Source: CAIUGU01 sp965279735 (lineage in GTDB: Bacteria; Pseudomonadota; Gammaproteobacteria; Steroidobacterales; Steroidobacteraceae). From it: DNA of 64,000 nt. The notes beneath the pieces are model-generated. The model had not been told where the DNA came from. It ran no database searches and worked only from the letters and a program-made list of their open reading frames with translations. A program made the translations under genes and the position numbers. Shown piece by piece: positions 47,064 through 55,331 of this stretch (position 1 is its first letter; every line of letters starts with the position of its first letter). The stretch is taken from the NCBI GenBank assembly GCA_965279735.1, contig OZ257260.1, positions 1,054,001-1,118,000 of the forward strand, given 5' to 3'.

Positions 47064-48128
47064 ATGTTGCCAGGCACATCAGGACATGGATTTTGTCGCG
47101 CGCTGATGGTGTGTATTGCACTTGGCTTGCCCGCCGCAAATGCGGCTACCGTGCCTTTCTGGGGTGCACAACAGTCGATGCCGGCTGATACGCCAGTCGC
47201 GATACTGAAACGGGGCGAGTTCATCTGGCTGGGAGATGCTGTCGATTCGGGCCCCTTGCTGATCGTGGTCAGCCTGTCCGAACAGCGCGCCTATGTCTAT
47301 CGCAACGGCGTGCTGATCGGGGCAACGACGGTCAGTACAGGGCGTCCGGGGCACGAAACCCCGACGGGGGTGTTCAGCATCCTGCAAAAGGACAAGGATC
47401 ACCGCTCGACCATCTACGATGGCGCACCAATGCCTTTCATGGAGCGGCTCACATGGGGCGGCGTCGCCCTGCACGCTGGCGGACTTCCGGGTTACCCCGA
47501 GTCGCACGGGTGCGTGCATCTGCCCAGCGAGTTTGCGCGTCTGCTGTACAAGGTGACGACCACTGGCATGACAGTGGTCATTGGCGACGAGCACAACGCT
47601 CCGAGTTCGGTCGTCCATCCGGGACTGCTGTCGCCGGTGGACGCGCAGGGTCGTGCATTGCCGCTCTCGCCGCTGTTGCCGGGAGAGGAAGAACGCTGGC
47701 AGCCTGAATTGTCGACTTCCGGACCGCTCAGCATCGTCCTGAGCCGCCAGAGTGGCAGGGCGCTGGTTTTCCGCAACGGTGTTGAAATCGGTCGTTCGCG
47801 CGCCACGTTCAGGGGCGACGCTCCGTTAGGTACGCACGTGCTGATTCTGGAGGAAGGTGCAGGACAGGGTCCCGCGCGCCTGGTGCCCGATGCGTCGCGA
47901 TGGCACTGGTTGCTGCTGTCCACGCCAGGTCACGCGCAGGAAGCCGGCACCGAGCCCAGCCTCGCAGCCTCGTCACGTGTAGAGATTCCCTCCGATTTCC
48001 TGCAAAAGGTTTTCAGTGAGCTTTATGCAGGCGCCACCGTCGTCGTGACGGATGCGCCTTTGTCCGCCTCGACCAGCGGTGCGACTCTGGATGTGATCAA
48101 CGCAGATCCCCAGTCAGCTGGCAACTGA
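47064..48128 (+). CDS. L,D-transpeptidase (YkuD) domain protein
   Basis: The 354-residue protein has a signal peptide (RALMVCIALGLPAANAA) and a YkuD catalytic domain (about 60-175): LLIVVSLSEQRAYVYRNGVL, STGRPGHETPTGVFSILQKD and the active site HAGGLPGYPESHGCVHLP with His137 and Cys150. These enzymes make 3-3 peptidoglycan crosslinks or attach outer membrane proteins to the wall. A second, weaker copy of the first strands (PLSIVLSRQSGRALVFRNGV, about 223-242, with GDAPLGTHVLIL) lies in the C-terminal half but has no SHGC motif, so the protein appears to be one active and one degenerate domain. Confidence 0.87.
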   Translation: MLPGTSGHGFCRALMVCIALGLPAANAATVPFWGAQQSMPADTPVAILKRGEFIWLGDAVDSGPLLIVVSLSEQRAYVYRNGVLIGATTVSTGRPGHETPTGVFSILQKDKDHRSTIYDGAPMPFMERLTWGGVALHAGGLPGYPESHGCVHLPSEFARLLYKVTTTGMTVVIGDEHNAPSSVVHPGLLSPVDAQGRALPLSPLLPGEEERWQPELSTSGPLSIVLSRQSGRALVFRNGVEIGRSRATFRGDAPLGTHVLILEEGAGQGPARLVPDASRWHWLLLSTPGHAQEAGTEPSLAASSRVEIPSDFLQKVFSELYAGATVVVTDAPLSASTSGATLDVINADPQSAGN

Positions 48129-48242
48129 GGTGTCCGTCAGTCGACAAGCTTGCTTGACTCGAATGGGGCATGCAGCCGTGGAAGCTTCGTTAAAAATTCC
48201 CGGACGCTTATGAGGCGTGTTTCCCACTCAGGAGAGAACCGC

Positions 48243-48806
48243 ATGAAACCGTTCCTGGTCCCATTGAGCTTGCTGGCCTTGCTGTTCGCAGGTGGCGCGC
48301 ACGCCGAGCTATCCCGATTGAACGCGATGTGCCCAGGAGATCTGGAGATACACGTTGACGAAGGCGGTCCCGTCTTCGTCAATGGCAGGGAATCCAGGCT
48401 CAAGCGTTTCAACGACAACTACTTTGAAGCCACGGACGCGAAATCAGGTGTGGTCATTTCCATCAGCAGGAACCCGGATGGCTCTTCGATCGTGACCTAC
48501 ACAGGTAAGAACCGTGCCAATGGTGTTTGCACCGTAGCGGGTGTTGGCGATGCCGAAAAAAAGATGGCTGCGGCCAGTACTGCTCGAGAGACGTATCCGG
48601 CCGCCGAGAAGGCGTGCCTGGCCGCCGTCGCCGGCAAGACGAACGTCAGCGTCATCAGGCTTTCGGTGATTGAGACTCTGAGTGCTGAAGCCGGCATTGT
48701 GGTGAAGGTGCAGGTTCCCGGGGCAGATGCGCCTTGGGCCTGCATGACTGACAAGCGGGGAAGACTCTCGAGCGTCAGCTACACCGGTTCCGAAGGCGCG
48801 CTTTGA
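48243..48806 (+). CDS. Secreted protein of unknown function
   Basis: The 187-residue protein has a signal peptide (KPFLVPLSLLALLFAGGAHA-E) after AGGAGAG (48230-48236). The mature protein has two parts: a small first domain with LEIHVDEGGPVFVNGRESRL and an alternating section VSVIRLSVIETLSAEAGIVV followed by VQVPGADAPWACMTDKRG. Four cysteines (MCPG, GVCTV, KACLAA, WACMT) could form two disulfides. The second part resembles PepSY-like or similar small alpha/beta folds but no family is assigned. Confidence 0.65.
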   Translation: MKPFLVPLSLLALLFAGGAHAELSRLNAMCPGDLEIHVDEGGPVFVNGRESRLKRFNDNYFEATDAKSGVVISISRNPDGSSIVTYTGKNRANGVCTVAGVGDAEKKMAAASTARETYPAAEKACLAAVAGKTNVSVIRLSVIETLSAEAGIVVKVQVPGADAPWACMTDKRGRLSSVSYTGSEGAL

Positions 48807-48923
48807 CCGACCGGACACAGGTCTGGGGGTATCGTTTTTTGCTGCAGCATGATGTTCGCAGCGGAACTGCCCCATCGTTGGGCGATGATCGCGAAACCCG
48901 GGCTCGCTTTCTCAGAAAGAATC

Positions 48924-49649
48924 ATGCCTGACTTTCCGTATTACGATGGCTCTCCGGTCCGCATCTCCGCTGTCCAATGGGCAATTGTGCTGGGACTGCT
49001 CGCTGCTGGATTTGCAGCACTGATCGCTCCCTGGCCGTTTCTGACAGAGGGAGGGATCGCTTCTTTTCTTCCCGCGCTGATCTTCTGCGGACTGCCGCTA
49101 GTAGGGCTCAGAATCGTCGCACCCCGCCATTGGAATGCGCTGACACGCAAAGTGGGTGGCCGTGACGTGCTATGGATGCTCGGTTTCGGTGTGCTGAACA
49201 TCATTGTCAGCGTGGCCATCGGGGGGCTGTTGTCGAGGCTATTCGACTTTACCCCCAATCCAGTGGTGAGCGGGCTGTCGCATCTTTCGCACCTCGCGAT
49301 GGAACTCACCCTTCTCAGAACGCTGCCGCAACTCTTCGGTGAGGAGCTGCTCACCATACTGCCGTTTCTCGCCGTGCTCCAATTCGGTCATGCGAAACTC
49401 GGCCTTGCTCGCACGCATGCGATCGTTCTCGCGTGGATCGTGTCGGCACTCGTTTTTGGTGCGGCCCATCTGCCGACGTATGGCTGGAACTTTGTCCAAT
49501 CCCTCGGGATCATCGGAATCGCTCGCCTGGTTTTGACGCTGGCGTACTGGAAGACGAAGAATATCTGGGTGTCTTTCGGTGCACACGTCGTTGCAGACTG
49601 GAGTTATTTCGGCGCTTCTGTGGCGCTAACGGGATTGGCTGCTGGTTAG
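48924..49649 (+). CDS. CPBP-type (CAAX protease/bacteriocin-processing-like) membrane protein
   Basis: The 241-residue polytopic protein shows the three CPBP motifs in order: GEELLTILPF (paired Glu; the usual Arg of EExxxR is absent), FGAAHLPTY (F-x3-H) and HVVADW (H-x3-D). The catalytic glutamates and histidines are kept, so a membrane metalloprotease is plausible. Upstream in-frame ATGs at 48849, 48852 and 48885 would add residues without a better ribosome binding site; the ATG at 48924 begins just before the first hydrophobic part. It stands alone, followed by a tRNA on the other strand. Targets are unknown. Confidence 0.7.
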   Translation: MPDFPYYDGSPVRISAVQWAIVLGLLAAGFAALIAPWPFLTEGGIASFLPALIFCGLPLVGLRIVAPRHWNALTRKVGGRDVLWMLGFGVLNIIVSVAIGGLLSRLFDFTPNPVVSGLSHLSHLAMELTLLRTLPQLFGEELLTILPFLAVLQFGHAKLGLARTHAIVLAWIVSALVFGAAHLPTYGWNFVQSLGIIGIARLVLTLAYWKTKNIWVSFGAHVVADWSYFGASVALTGLAAG

Positions 49650-49798
49650 TGAAGTTCAATTTGACTGACAGTCGCAGTGCACCTCAGCTTGCATCAGGCC
49701 GCTGCGATCTTTACCTATGCAGGGGAACTTCGATCCATACCAGGAAACCGGGACCCGAATGGGATCCCTAAATTGTTGAAAATAAAAGAAAATGTGAA

Positions 49799-49883
<85 letters not shown>

Positions 49884-50010
49884 AAGGAGGGGATGCGGGG
49901 CCGGCCCGCGAAAGGCGCGCCAATGTACTCAGCACCCTCTGTAGTGTCAACAAAGAACAGCAGGTGGAAGGCCAAGCGCATGCGCCTTGTGATACAAGCT
50001 GCTCCTTATA

Positions 50011-52266
50011 ATGAAACGCACCAAGAAGCCCGATTCGAATTCCCCTCCCAGGTCGCGCGTTGCGCAGACATCACAGCTGAGCGATGACGAGGTCCTTGCC
50101 GCCCTGCAGGCTGCGGGGCAGCCCATGCCGTTTGAAGAGCTGGTAACGCAGCTCGGGACGAAGCCTACCGGGCTTCACCAGTTGTCTGCACAGCTCGAGT
50201 CGCTCATTCATGCGGGCAAGCTGCTCCGGAATCGCCGTGGACAGTACTGCCTGCGGGAGAAGCTCGGGCTCACGGTGGGAATCGTCAGCGGGCACAAGGA
50301 TGGCTATGGTTTCGTCCAGCCCATCGATCGCACCCAGGCGCCGCTTTATCTCGCCCATCGCCAGATGCAGCAGGTCATGCACGGCGATCGCGTGACGGCC
50401 AGGGTAACGGGTACAGATCATCGCGGACGATCCGAAGGCGTGATCGTCGAAGTGCTCGAACGCGGCACGCTTGAGATCGTCGGGCGCCTCTATTCGGAGT
50501 CGGGAATCTATTTCGTGGTGCCTGACAATCCGCGCATCAGTCATCGCGTGCTCGTGCCCCGGGAGAATGTGGGAGACGCAAAGCCTGGACAAGTTGTGCT
50601 ACTCAAGGTGGCCGAGCAACCGAGCCGGACTGCGCAGCCCGTCGGGCATGTCACGCGCGTGCTCGGTGAACATGCGGCGCCTGGCATGGAAACGGAAATC
50701 GCCATCCATTCGCACGGATTGCCTTTCGAGTTTCCGGATGCGGTCATCGCTGAAGCGGGAGTGTTCGGTCATGCCGTCAACCCCGCCGCAAAGCGCAGTC
50801 GCGAAGACCTTCGTGAAATGCTGCTGGTCACGATCGACGGCGAAGACGCGCGCGACTTTGACGATGCAGTGTGGTGCGAACCTTCGGGCAGCGGCTGGCG
50901 ATTGATCGTCGCCATTGCGGACGTCGGTCACTACGTTGATCCGGGTTCGCAGCTCGATCAGGAAGCATTGAATCGGGGTACTTCCGTCTATTTTCCGAAT
51001 CGCGTGATTCCGATGTTGCCGGAAGCACTGTCGAACGGCCTGTGCTCGATCAATCCCGGCGTGGACCGTCTGTGCATGGCCTGCGAGATGCATGTCGCCG
51101 ACACCGGCAAGGTTTCGCGCGCACGCTTTTTCGAAGGCATCATGCGCTCGGCTGCGCGGCTCACGTATACGGAAGTGGCTGCGTTTCTCGCGCAGTCGGG
51201 GCAGACGGCAAAGCCGTTTCCGAAAGGCGAGGAACTCGGGCAGCCGCTGAAGAATCTTTACGCGGTCTTCCATGCACTGTTCAAGGCGCGGCAGGAACGG
51301 GGAGCGCTCGATTTCGATGCGCCCGAAATCAAGGCGCGCTTCGACCAGAATGGACGCATCGCCACGTTCGTCGAACAATCACGCAACGATGCGCACCGGT
51401 TGATCGAGGAATGCATGATCGCCGCCAACGTGCAGGCGGCGCGCTTCCTGAAGAAGCACAAGATTCCGACGCTGTACCGCGTGCACGGCCAACCCGAGGA
51501 AGAGCGGCTCGAACAGTTGCGCGAATTCCTCAAGGGGTTTGCCATCGAATTGCCAACGGGTCGGCCGCTGACCCCGCTGGACCTGAGCGCAGTGCTGGCC
51601 CAGGCAGCCGGCAAGGAAGAAGGCAGGTTGATCGAGACGGTCGTCGTACGTTCACTGCCGCAAGCGGTGTATCAGCCGGCAAACATTGGTCACTTCGGAC
51701 TCTCGCTGACTGAATACGCGCATTTCACTTCACCGATTCGTCGCTATCCCGATCTGGTTGTCCATAGAGGCATTCGCCATGTCTTGCGCGGCGGTACGGC
51801 GGACGACTTGCCGGCAGCGCTGAGTGCCATGGAAACATTGGGCCAGCAGTGTTCCTTCAAGGAACGCCGTGCCGACGACGCCACGCGCGATGCCATGTCG
51901 TGGCTCAAGTGCGAATACATGCAGGACAAGATCGGCGAGGAATTCGACTCCATCGTCACCGGCGTGGTGGATTTCGGTTTGTTCGTGCAGGTGGCTGGCG
52001 TGCACATCGACGGGTTGATCCACGTGAGCGCGCTGGGCTCCGACTATTTCACCCGCGACAAATCGGGTTACCGGCTGGTGGGAGAACGCAGCAAGCGGGT
52101 TTTCCGGTTGGGCGATCACCTGCGCGTAAGGCTGATCAACGTGATCATCGACGAGCGCAAGATCGACTTTGAACTGGCTGAACGGCCCAAAGCGGCGGCG
52201 AGTGGGCAATCCAATGAGCGTCGCCCGGGTGGACGCCCGCAACGACGGGGGCCGAAGCGATCGTGA
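50011..52266 (+). CDS. rnr: Ribonuclease R
   Basis: The 751-residue exoribonuclease has the N-terminal winged-helix region (DDEVLAALQAAGQPMPFEEL), two cold-shock domains (about 85-230), the RNB catalytic domain with DGEDARDFDDAV (metal-binding aspartates) and a C-terminal S1 domain (VTGVVDFGLFVQVAGVHIDG) followed by a basic tail ending RRGPKRS. It degrades structured RNA from the 3' end and takes part in rRNA and tmRNA quality control. Length and domain order are standard. Its TGA overlaps the GTG start of rlmB (GTGA), as in many gammaproteobacteria. Confidence 0.97.
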   Translation: MKRTKKPDSNSPPRSRVAQTSQLSDDEVLAALQAAGQPMPFEELVTQLGTKPTGLHQLSAQLESLIHAGKLLRNRRGQYCLREKLGLTVGIVSGHKDGYGFVQPIDRTQAPLYLAHRQMQQVMHGDRVTARVTGTDHRGRSEGVIVEVLERGTLEIVGRLYSESGIYFVVPDNPRISHRVLVPRENVGDAKPGQVVLLKVAEQPSRTAQPVGHVTRVLGEHAAPGMETEIAIHSHGLPFEFPDAVIAEAGVFGHAVNPAAKRSREDLREMLLVTIDGEDARDFDDAVWCEPSGSGWRLIVAIADVGHYVDPGSQLDQEALNRGTSVYFPNRVIPMLPEALSNGLCSINPGVDRLCMACEMHVADTGKVSRARFFEGIMRSAARLTYTEVAAFLAQSGQTAKPFPKGEELGQPLKNLYAVFHALFKARQERGALDFDAPEIKARFDQNGRIATFVEQSRNDAHRLIEECMIAANVQAARFLKKHKIPTLYRVHGQPEEERLEQLREFLKGFAIELPTGRPLTPLDLSAVLAQAAGKEEGRLIETVVVRSLPQAVYQPANIGHFGLSLTEYAHFTSPIRRYPDLVVHRGIRHVLRGGTADDLPAALSAMETLGQQCSFKERRADDATRDAMSWLKCEYMQDKIGEEFDSIVTGVVDFGLFVQVAGVHIDGLIHVSALGSDYFTRDKSGYRLVGERSKRVFRLGDHLRVRLINVIIDERKIDFELAERPKAAASGQSNERRPGGRPQRRGPKRS

Positions 52267-53009
52267 CGGGAGAGACTGCACTGGTCTTCGGGCTGCACGC
52301 CGTGCAGGCCGTGCTGGAGAAGCAGGCAGGCAGGGTGACCGGTCTGCTGCTGCAGAAAGGCCGTGGCGATCAGCGCATCGAGGCGATCGAGAAGCTTGCG
52401 ACCGTCGCTGGAATTCCGGTCGCGCGTCACGAAGTCCGGGAGCTGGACCAATTGTCCGGCAATGCCCGTCACCAGGGAGTGATTGCCCGTCTTGCTGCTG
52501 CGGGCGTGCAGGGCGAGGGAGCGCTGGATGACATTCTCGATCGGGCTGGTCCGCAGCCGCTGATCCTGGTGCTCGACGGAGTCCAGGATCCGCACAACCT
52601 GGGCGCGTGTCTCCGCACCGCGGACGCTGCTGGCGTGCATGCCGTGGTGGTCCCTCGTGATCGGGCAGCGGGTTTGTCGCCCGCGGTTCGCAAGGTGGCC
52701 TCGGGTGCCGCCGAAACCACACCCTTGATCCAGGTGGTCAATCTGGCGCGCACCCTCAGGCATCTGAAGGACCGGGGATTGTGGGTGACCGGCGCGGCGG
52801 GCGAAGCCGAAGCAGAGCTCTATGCCGCTGATCTGAAAGGTCCTTCCGTCATCGTCATGGGCTCGGAGGGCGAGGGGCTGCGCCGACTGACTCGCGAGCA
52901 CTGCGACGTTCTGGTCCGCATCCCGATGCTCGGGGCGGTCGAGAGCCTCAATGTCTCGGTCGCAACGGGGGTCATGCTGTTTGAAGCCGCCCGCCAGAGG
53001 CGCATTTAG
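52263..53009 (+). CDS. rlmB: 23S rRNA (guanosine-2251-2'-O)-methyltransferase
   Basis: The 248-residue SpoU-family (SPOUT) methyltransferase has an N-terminal substrate-binding domain (LVFGLHAVQAVLEKQ) and the three trefoil-knot motifs: LVLDGVQDPHNLGACLRTAD, IVMGSEGEGLRRLTR and IPMLGAVESLNVSVATGVML. It methylates the ribose of G2251 in the 23S P-loop. The start is GTG at 52263, overlapping the rnr stop by four bases, so translation is coupled. Confidence 0.96.
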   Translation: MTGETALVFGLHAVQAVLEKQAGRVTGLLLQKGRGDQRIEAIEKLATVAGIPVARHEVRELDQLSGNARHQGVIARLAAAGVQGEGALDDILDRAGPQPLILVLDGVQDPHNLGACLRTADAAGVHAVVVPRDRAAGLSPAVRKVASGAAETTPLIQVVNLARTLRHLKDRGLWVTGAAGEAEAELYAADLKGPSVIVMGSEGEGLRRLTREHCDVLVRIPMLGAVESLNVSVATGVMLFEAARQRRI

Positions 53010-53101
53010 CCCTTCGCTCTCATTGCGCCCGCTGGGCGGCTCCGCTACCATTCGCGCCCCTCTCCGGGCCCCAGGCGGAATCCGGAAGAGCCAACAACTC
53101 C

Positions 53102-53129
53102 TTGCCTCACCGCATGTTGCGGGAGACAA
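53102..53129 (+). promoter_or_regulatory. Hairpin in the rpsF leader (candidate S6:S18 binding site)
   Basis: TTGCCTC (53102-53108) pairs with GAGACAA (53123-53129) except for one C-A mismatch; after a bulged A, CCGCA (53110-53114) pairs with TGCGG (53118-53122) around a TGT loop. It ends seven bases before the AAGGAG of rpsF. rpsF leaders in many bacteria carry a CCG-containing structure bound by S6:S18 for feedback control; the CCG and the position fit, the exact consensus was not checked. Confidence 0.4.
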
Positions 53130-53147
53130 ACCCTTAAGGAGCAGATG

Positions 53148-53537
53148 ATGCTGAGACACTATGAAATCGTGTTTCTGGTCCACCCTGACCAGAGTGAACA
53201 GGTTCCGGCCATGCTGGAACGCTACAAGGGCATGATCACGGCCGGCGGTGGCCAGATCCATCGCCTCGAAGACTGGGGCCGGCGCCAGCTCACCTTCCCG
53301 ATCGCCAAGGTCCACAAAGCCCATTACGTCCTGCTCAACATCGAAGCAGACAAGAAGACTCTCGATGAGCTGACGGGCTCCTTCCGTTTCAGCGACGCCG
53401 TGCTGCGCCACCTTGTCATCAAGATGGATGAGGCAGTGACCGAGCCGTCGCCGATGCTGCGGGGTGACGACGCCGAACGGAACGAGCGCTTCGCCGATGA
53501 TGGTGAAGATGACGGTCCCGGCGCGTCCGATCGCTGA
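53148..53537 (+). CDS. rpsF: 30S ribosomal protein S6
   Basis: The 129-residue product begins LRHYEIVFLVHPDQSEQVPA and contains IHRLEDWGRRQLTFPIAKV and VLLNIEADKKTLDEL, all standard S6 text, with a longer acidic C-terminal tail (DDAERNERFADDGEDDG), as in Escherichia coli, where glutamates are added post-translationally. AAGGAG (53136-53141) is six bases from the ATG at 53148; the ATG directly before it (53145) is in frame and possible. S6 binds S18 on the small-subunit platform. Confidence 0.96.
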   Translation: MLRHYEIVFLVHPDQSEQVPAMLERYKGMITAGGGQIHRLEDWGRRQLTFPIAKVHKAHYVLLNIEADKKTLDELTGSFRFSDAVLRHLVIKMDEAVTEPSPMLRGDDAERNERFADDGEDDGPGASDR

Positions 53538-53576
53538 GCCGACGCCTGACACTCACGAATTTCGAGGATTGACCCA

Positions 53577-53800
53577 TGGCACGTTTTTTCCGCCGGCGCC
53601 GTTTCTGCCGGTTCACTGCTGAAGGCATTGTCCAGATCGACTACAAGGATCTCGGCATCCTCAAGAACTACGTTACGGAGACGGGCAAGATCGTCCCGAG
53701 CCGCATCACCGGCACGAAGTCGCACTACCAGCGTCAGCTGGCTGTCGCGGTGAAGCGGGCGCGCTTCCTGGCGTTGTTGCCTTATACGGATCAGCACTGA
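53577..53800 (+). CDS. rpsR: 30S ribosomal protein S18
   Basis: The 74-residue basic protein ARFFRRRRFCRFTAEGIVQI, DYKDLGILKNYVTETGKIVP, SRITGTKSHYQRQLAVAVKR is a full-length S18. It pairs with S6 on the 30S platform. GAGGA before the ATG is a good ribosome binding site, and the gene is co-transcribed with rpsF, 39 bases upstream. Confidence 0.97.
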
Positions 53801-53813
53801 TCCGCAGGCTCTG

Positions 53814-54782
53814 ATGTTTACTCGGTTCTCCGGTGAAGTCACCGGGAGCCGGCGGGAGCGGTGGCGTACGATGCATCGCAGGTTTGCGGCCTGGCTGGTT
53901 GGCCAACCCTGGCGGGCGTTCTTCATAGGAGCCTGTCTCGCGGCGCTGTCGCCCGAGGGCTTTTCGCCTCTGGCGGTCATCGCGGCTGCGGCGGCGGTGC
54001 TCGTGACGCTGTATGGGGATGCGCCCGGGACTGTGACCCGCGGTGTCACGATTGCAGTGGTCAGTTTTGCGATCGCGACGGGAATATTGCTGTCTGTCGG
54101 GCAGCCGCTGACGATTGCGGCGGGACTCGCGGTGCTGACGTTTCTTCTGCCCGCCGGTCTTGCGGTCCTGCTCAGGCGCTTTGGCTCACTGACGTTGAGC
54201 TTCCAGCTCGCCGTGCTGCTGTTGTACGGTTTGATGCTCGCGGTGTACCTCGTACTCGATGATCCGAGTGCGGTCTGGGAAGAATTGTTGCGAGAGGCCG
54301 TGCGCAAGTTGAACGAGAGCGGCATGGTGCTCAAGAATCCGGAGGAACTCATTCCGGGTTTTGCGCGCACGATGTGGGGCGCTTATGCGGCGCTCGCGAT
54401 GCTGGGAGCATTGAGCGCGCTGTTTCTCGGGCGTTGGTGGCAGTCGTTGCTGGAGTCGCCGGGCGGTTTCGGCGAAGAGTATCGAAGCCTGAAACTCGGG
54501 CGCGTACTCGGCATTGTTTCGACGGGAATCGTTGCAGCTGCGGCGTTCCTCGATGTGGAAGTGATCGATTGTCTGGCGTGGGTTGCGGTGAGTGCGCTTG
54601 CTTATCAGGGATTGGCAGCTGCGCATCGGCGCAAGGCTTCCAGCCAGATGGGCCAGGGCGCACTGGTGGCGATCTACGTGTTTTTGCTTGTGCCATTGTC
54701 AGCGTTCATCATGGTGACGCTGCTCGCCGCCTGGGGCGCCGCCGATAACTGGCGGCAGCTCAAGGGACCGGCAAGCGCCTGA
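53814..54782 (+). CDS. DUF2232 family membrane protein
   Basis: The protein of up to 322 residues has about eight membrane helices (for example FFIGACLAALSPEGFSPLAV, LTIAAGLAVLTFLLPAGLAV and MWGAYAALAMLGALSALFLG) and a C-terminal GQGALVAIYVFLLVPLSAFI. A DUF2232 (YybS-like) gene between rpsR and rplI is a recurrent arrangement in gammaproteobacteria. The start is uncertain: ATG 53814 adds a charged leader; ATG 53871 (MHRRFAAWLVGQPWRAFF) starts closer to the first helix. Neither has a strong ribosome binding site. Function is unknown. Confidence 0.78.
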   Translation: MFTRFSGEVTGSRRERWRTMHRRFAAWLVGQPWRAFFIGACLAALSPEGFSPLAVIAAAAAVLVTLYGDAPGTVTRGVTIAVVSFAIATGILLSVGQPLTIAAGLAVLTFLLPAGLAVLLRRFGSLTLSFQLAVLLLYGLMLAVYLVLDDPSAVWEELLREAVRKLNESGMVLKNPEELIPGFARTMWGAYAALAMLGALSALFLGRWWQSLLESPGGFGEEYRSLKLGRVLGIVSTGIVAAAAFLDVEVIDCLAWVAVSALAYQGLAAAHRRKASSQMGQGALVAIYVFLLVPLSAFIMVTLLAAWGAADNWRQLKGPASA

Positions 54783-54846
54783 CGGGCAGGGCTGGGCTGG
54801 CTTTGGCTTACGTGTGTTTTAGTTTTGCATAGGTGAAGGTGTCACG

Positions 54847-55296
54847 ATGGAAGTCATACTCCTGCAGAAAGTCGCCAATCTCGGCAGCATCGGCGACCTC
54901 GTGAAGGTCAAGTCCGGTTACGGCCGCAATTTCCTCCTGCCCCAGGGCAAGGCCACGCTGGCCACCGAGGATAACAAGGCGAAGTTTGAAGCCCGCCGCG
55001 CCGAGCTCGAGAAGGCCGCCAATGACGAACTCGCTGCTGCCCAGGCTCGTGCCGCCAAGTTCGCCGGCTTCAAGCTGTCGATTCCTGCCAAGGCCGGCGC
55101 CGAAGGCAAGCTGTTCGGCTCCATCGGCACATCGGACATCGCCGAAGGCGCCACGAAAGCGGGTATCGCTCTCGAACGCTCGGAAGTGCGTCTACCGGAA
55201 GGCCCGATCCGCATGGCCGGCGAGCATGTCGTGCAGCTGCAATTGCATGCGGATGTGTTTGCGGACCTGCAGCTCACCATCGTCGGCGAAGAATAA
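54847..55296 (+). CDS. rplI: 50S ribosomal protein L9
   Basis: The 149-residue protein has the N-terminal domain MEVILLQKVANLGSIGDLVK and VKSGYGRNFLLPQGKATLAT, the long connecting helix (about 45-75) and the C-terminal domain with LFGSIGTSDIAEG. This is the standard length. It contacts 23S rRNA and helps hold reading frame. It follows the DUF2232 gene in the rpsF operon. Confidence 0.97.
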   Translation: MEVILLQKVANLGSIGDLVKVKSGYGRNFLLPQGKATLATEDNKAKFEARRAELEKAANDELAAAQARAAKFAGFKLSIPAKAGAEGKLFGSIGTSDIAEGATKAGIALERSEVRLPEGPIRMAGEHVVQLQLHADVFADLQLTIVGEE

Positions 55297-55331
55297 GCGG
55301 CGATCGCAGCCCCCGTATCGAGGCGCGCAAA

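Noticed and set aside
53010..53101. Possible terminator after rlmB (CGCCCGCTGGGCG)
   Set aside because: The stem is short and no T run follows, so read-through or a rho-dependent end cannot be told apart.
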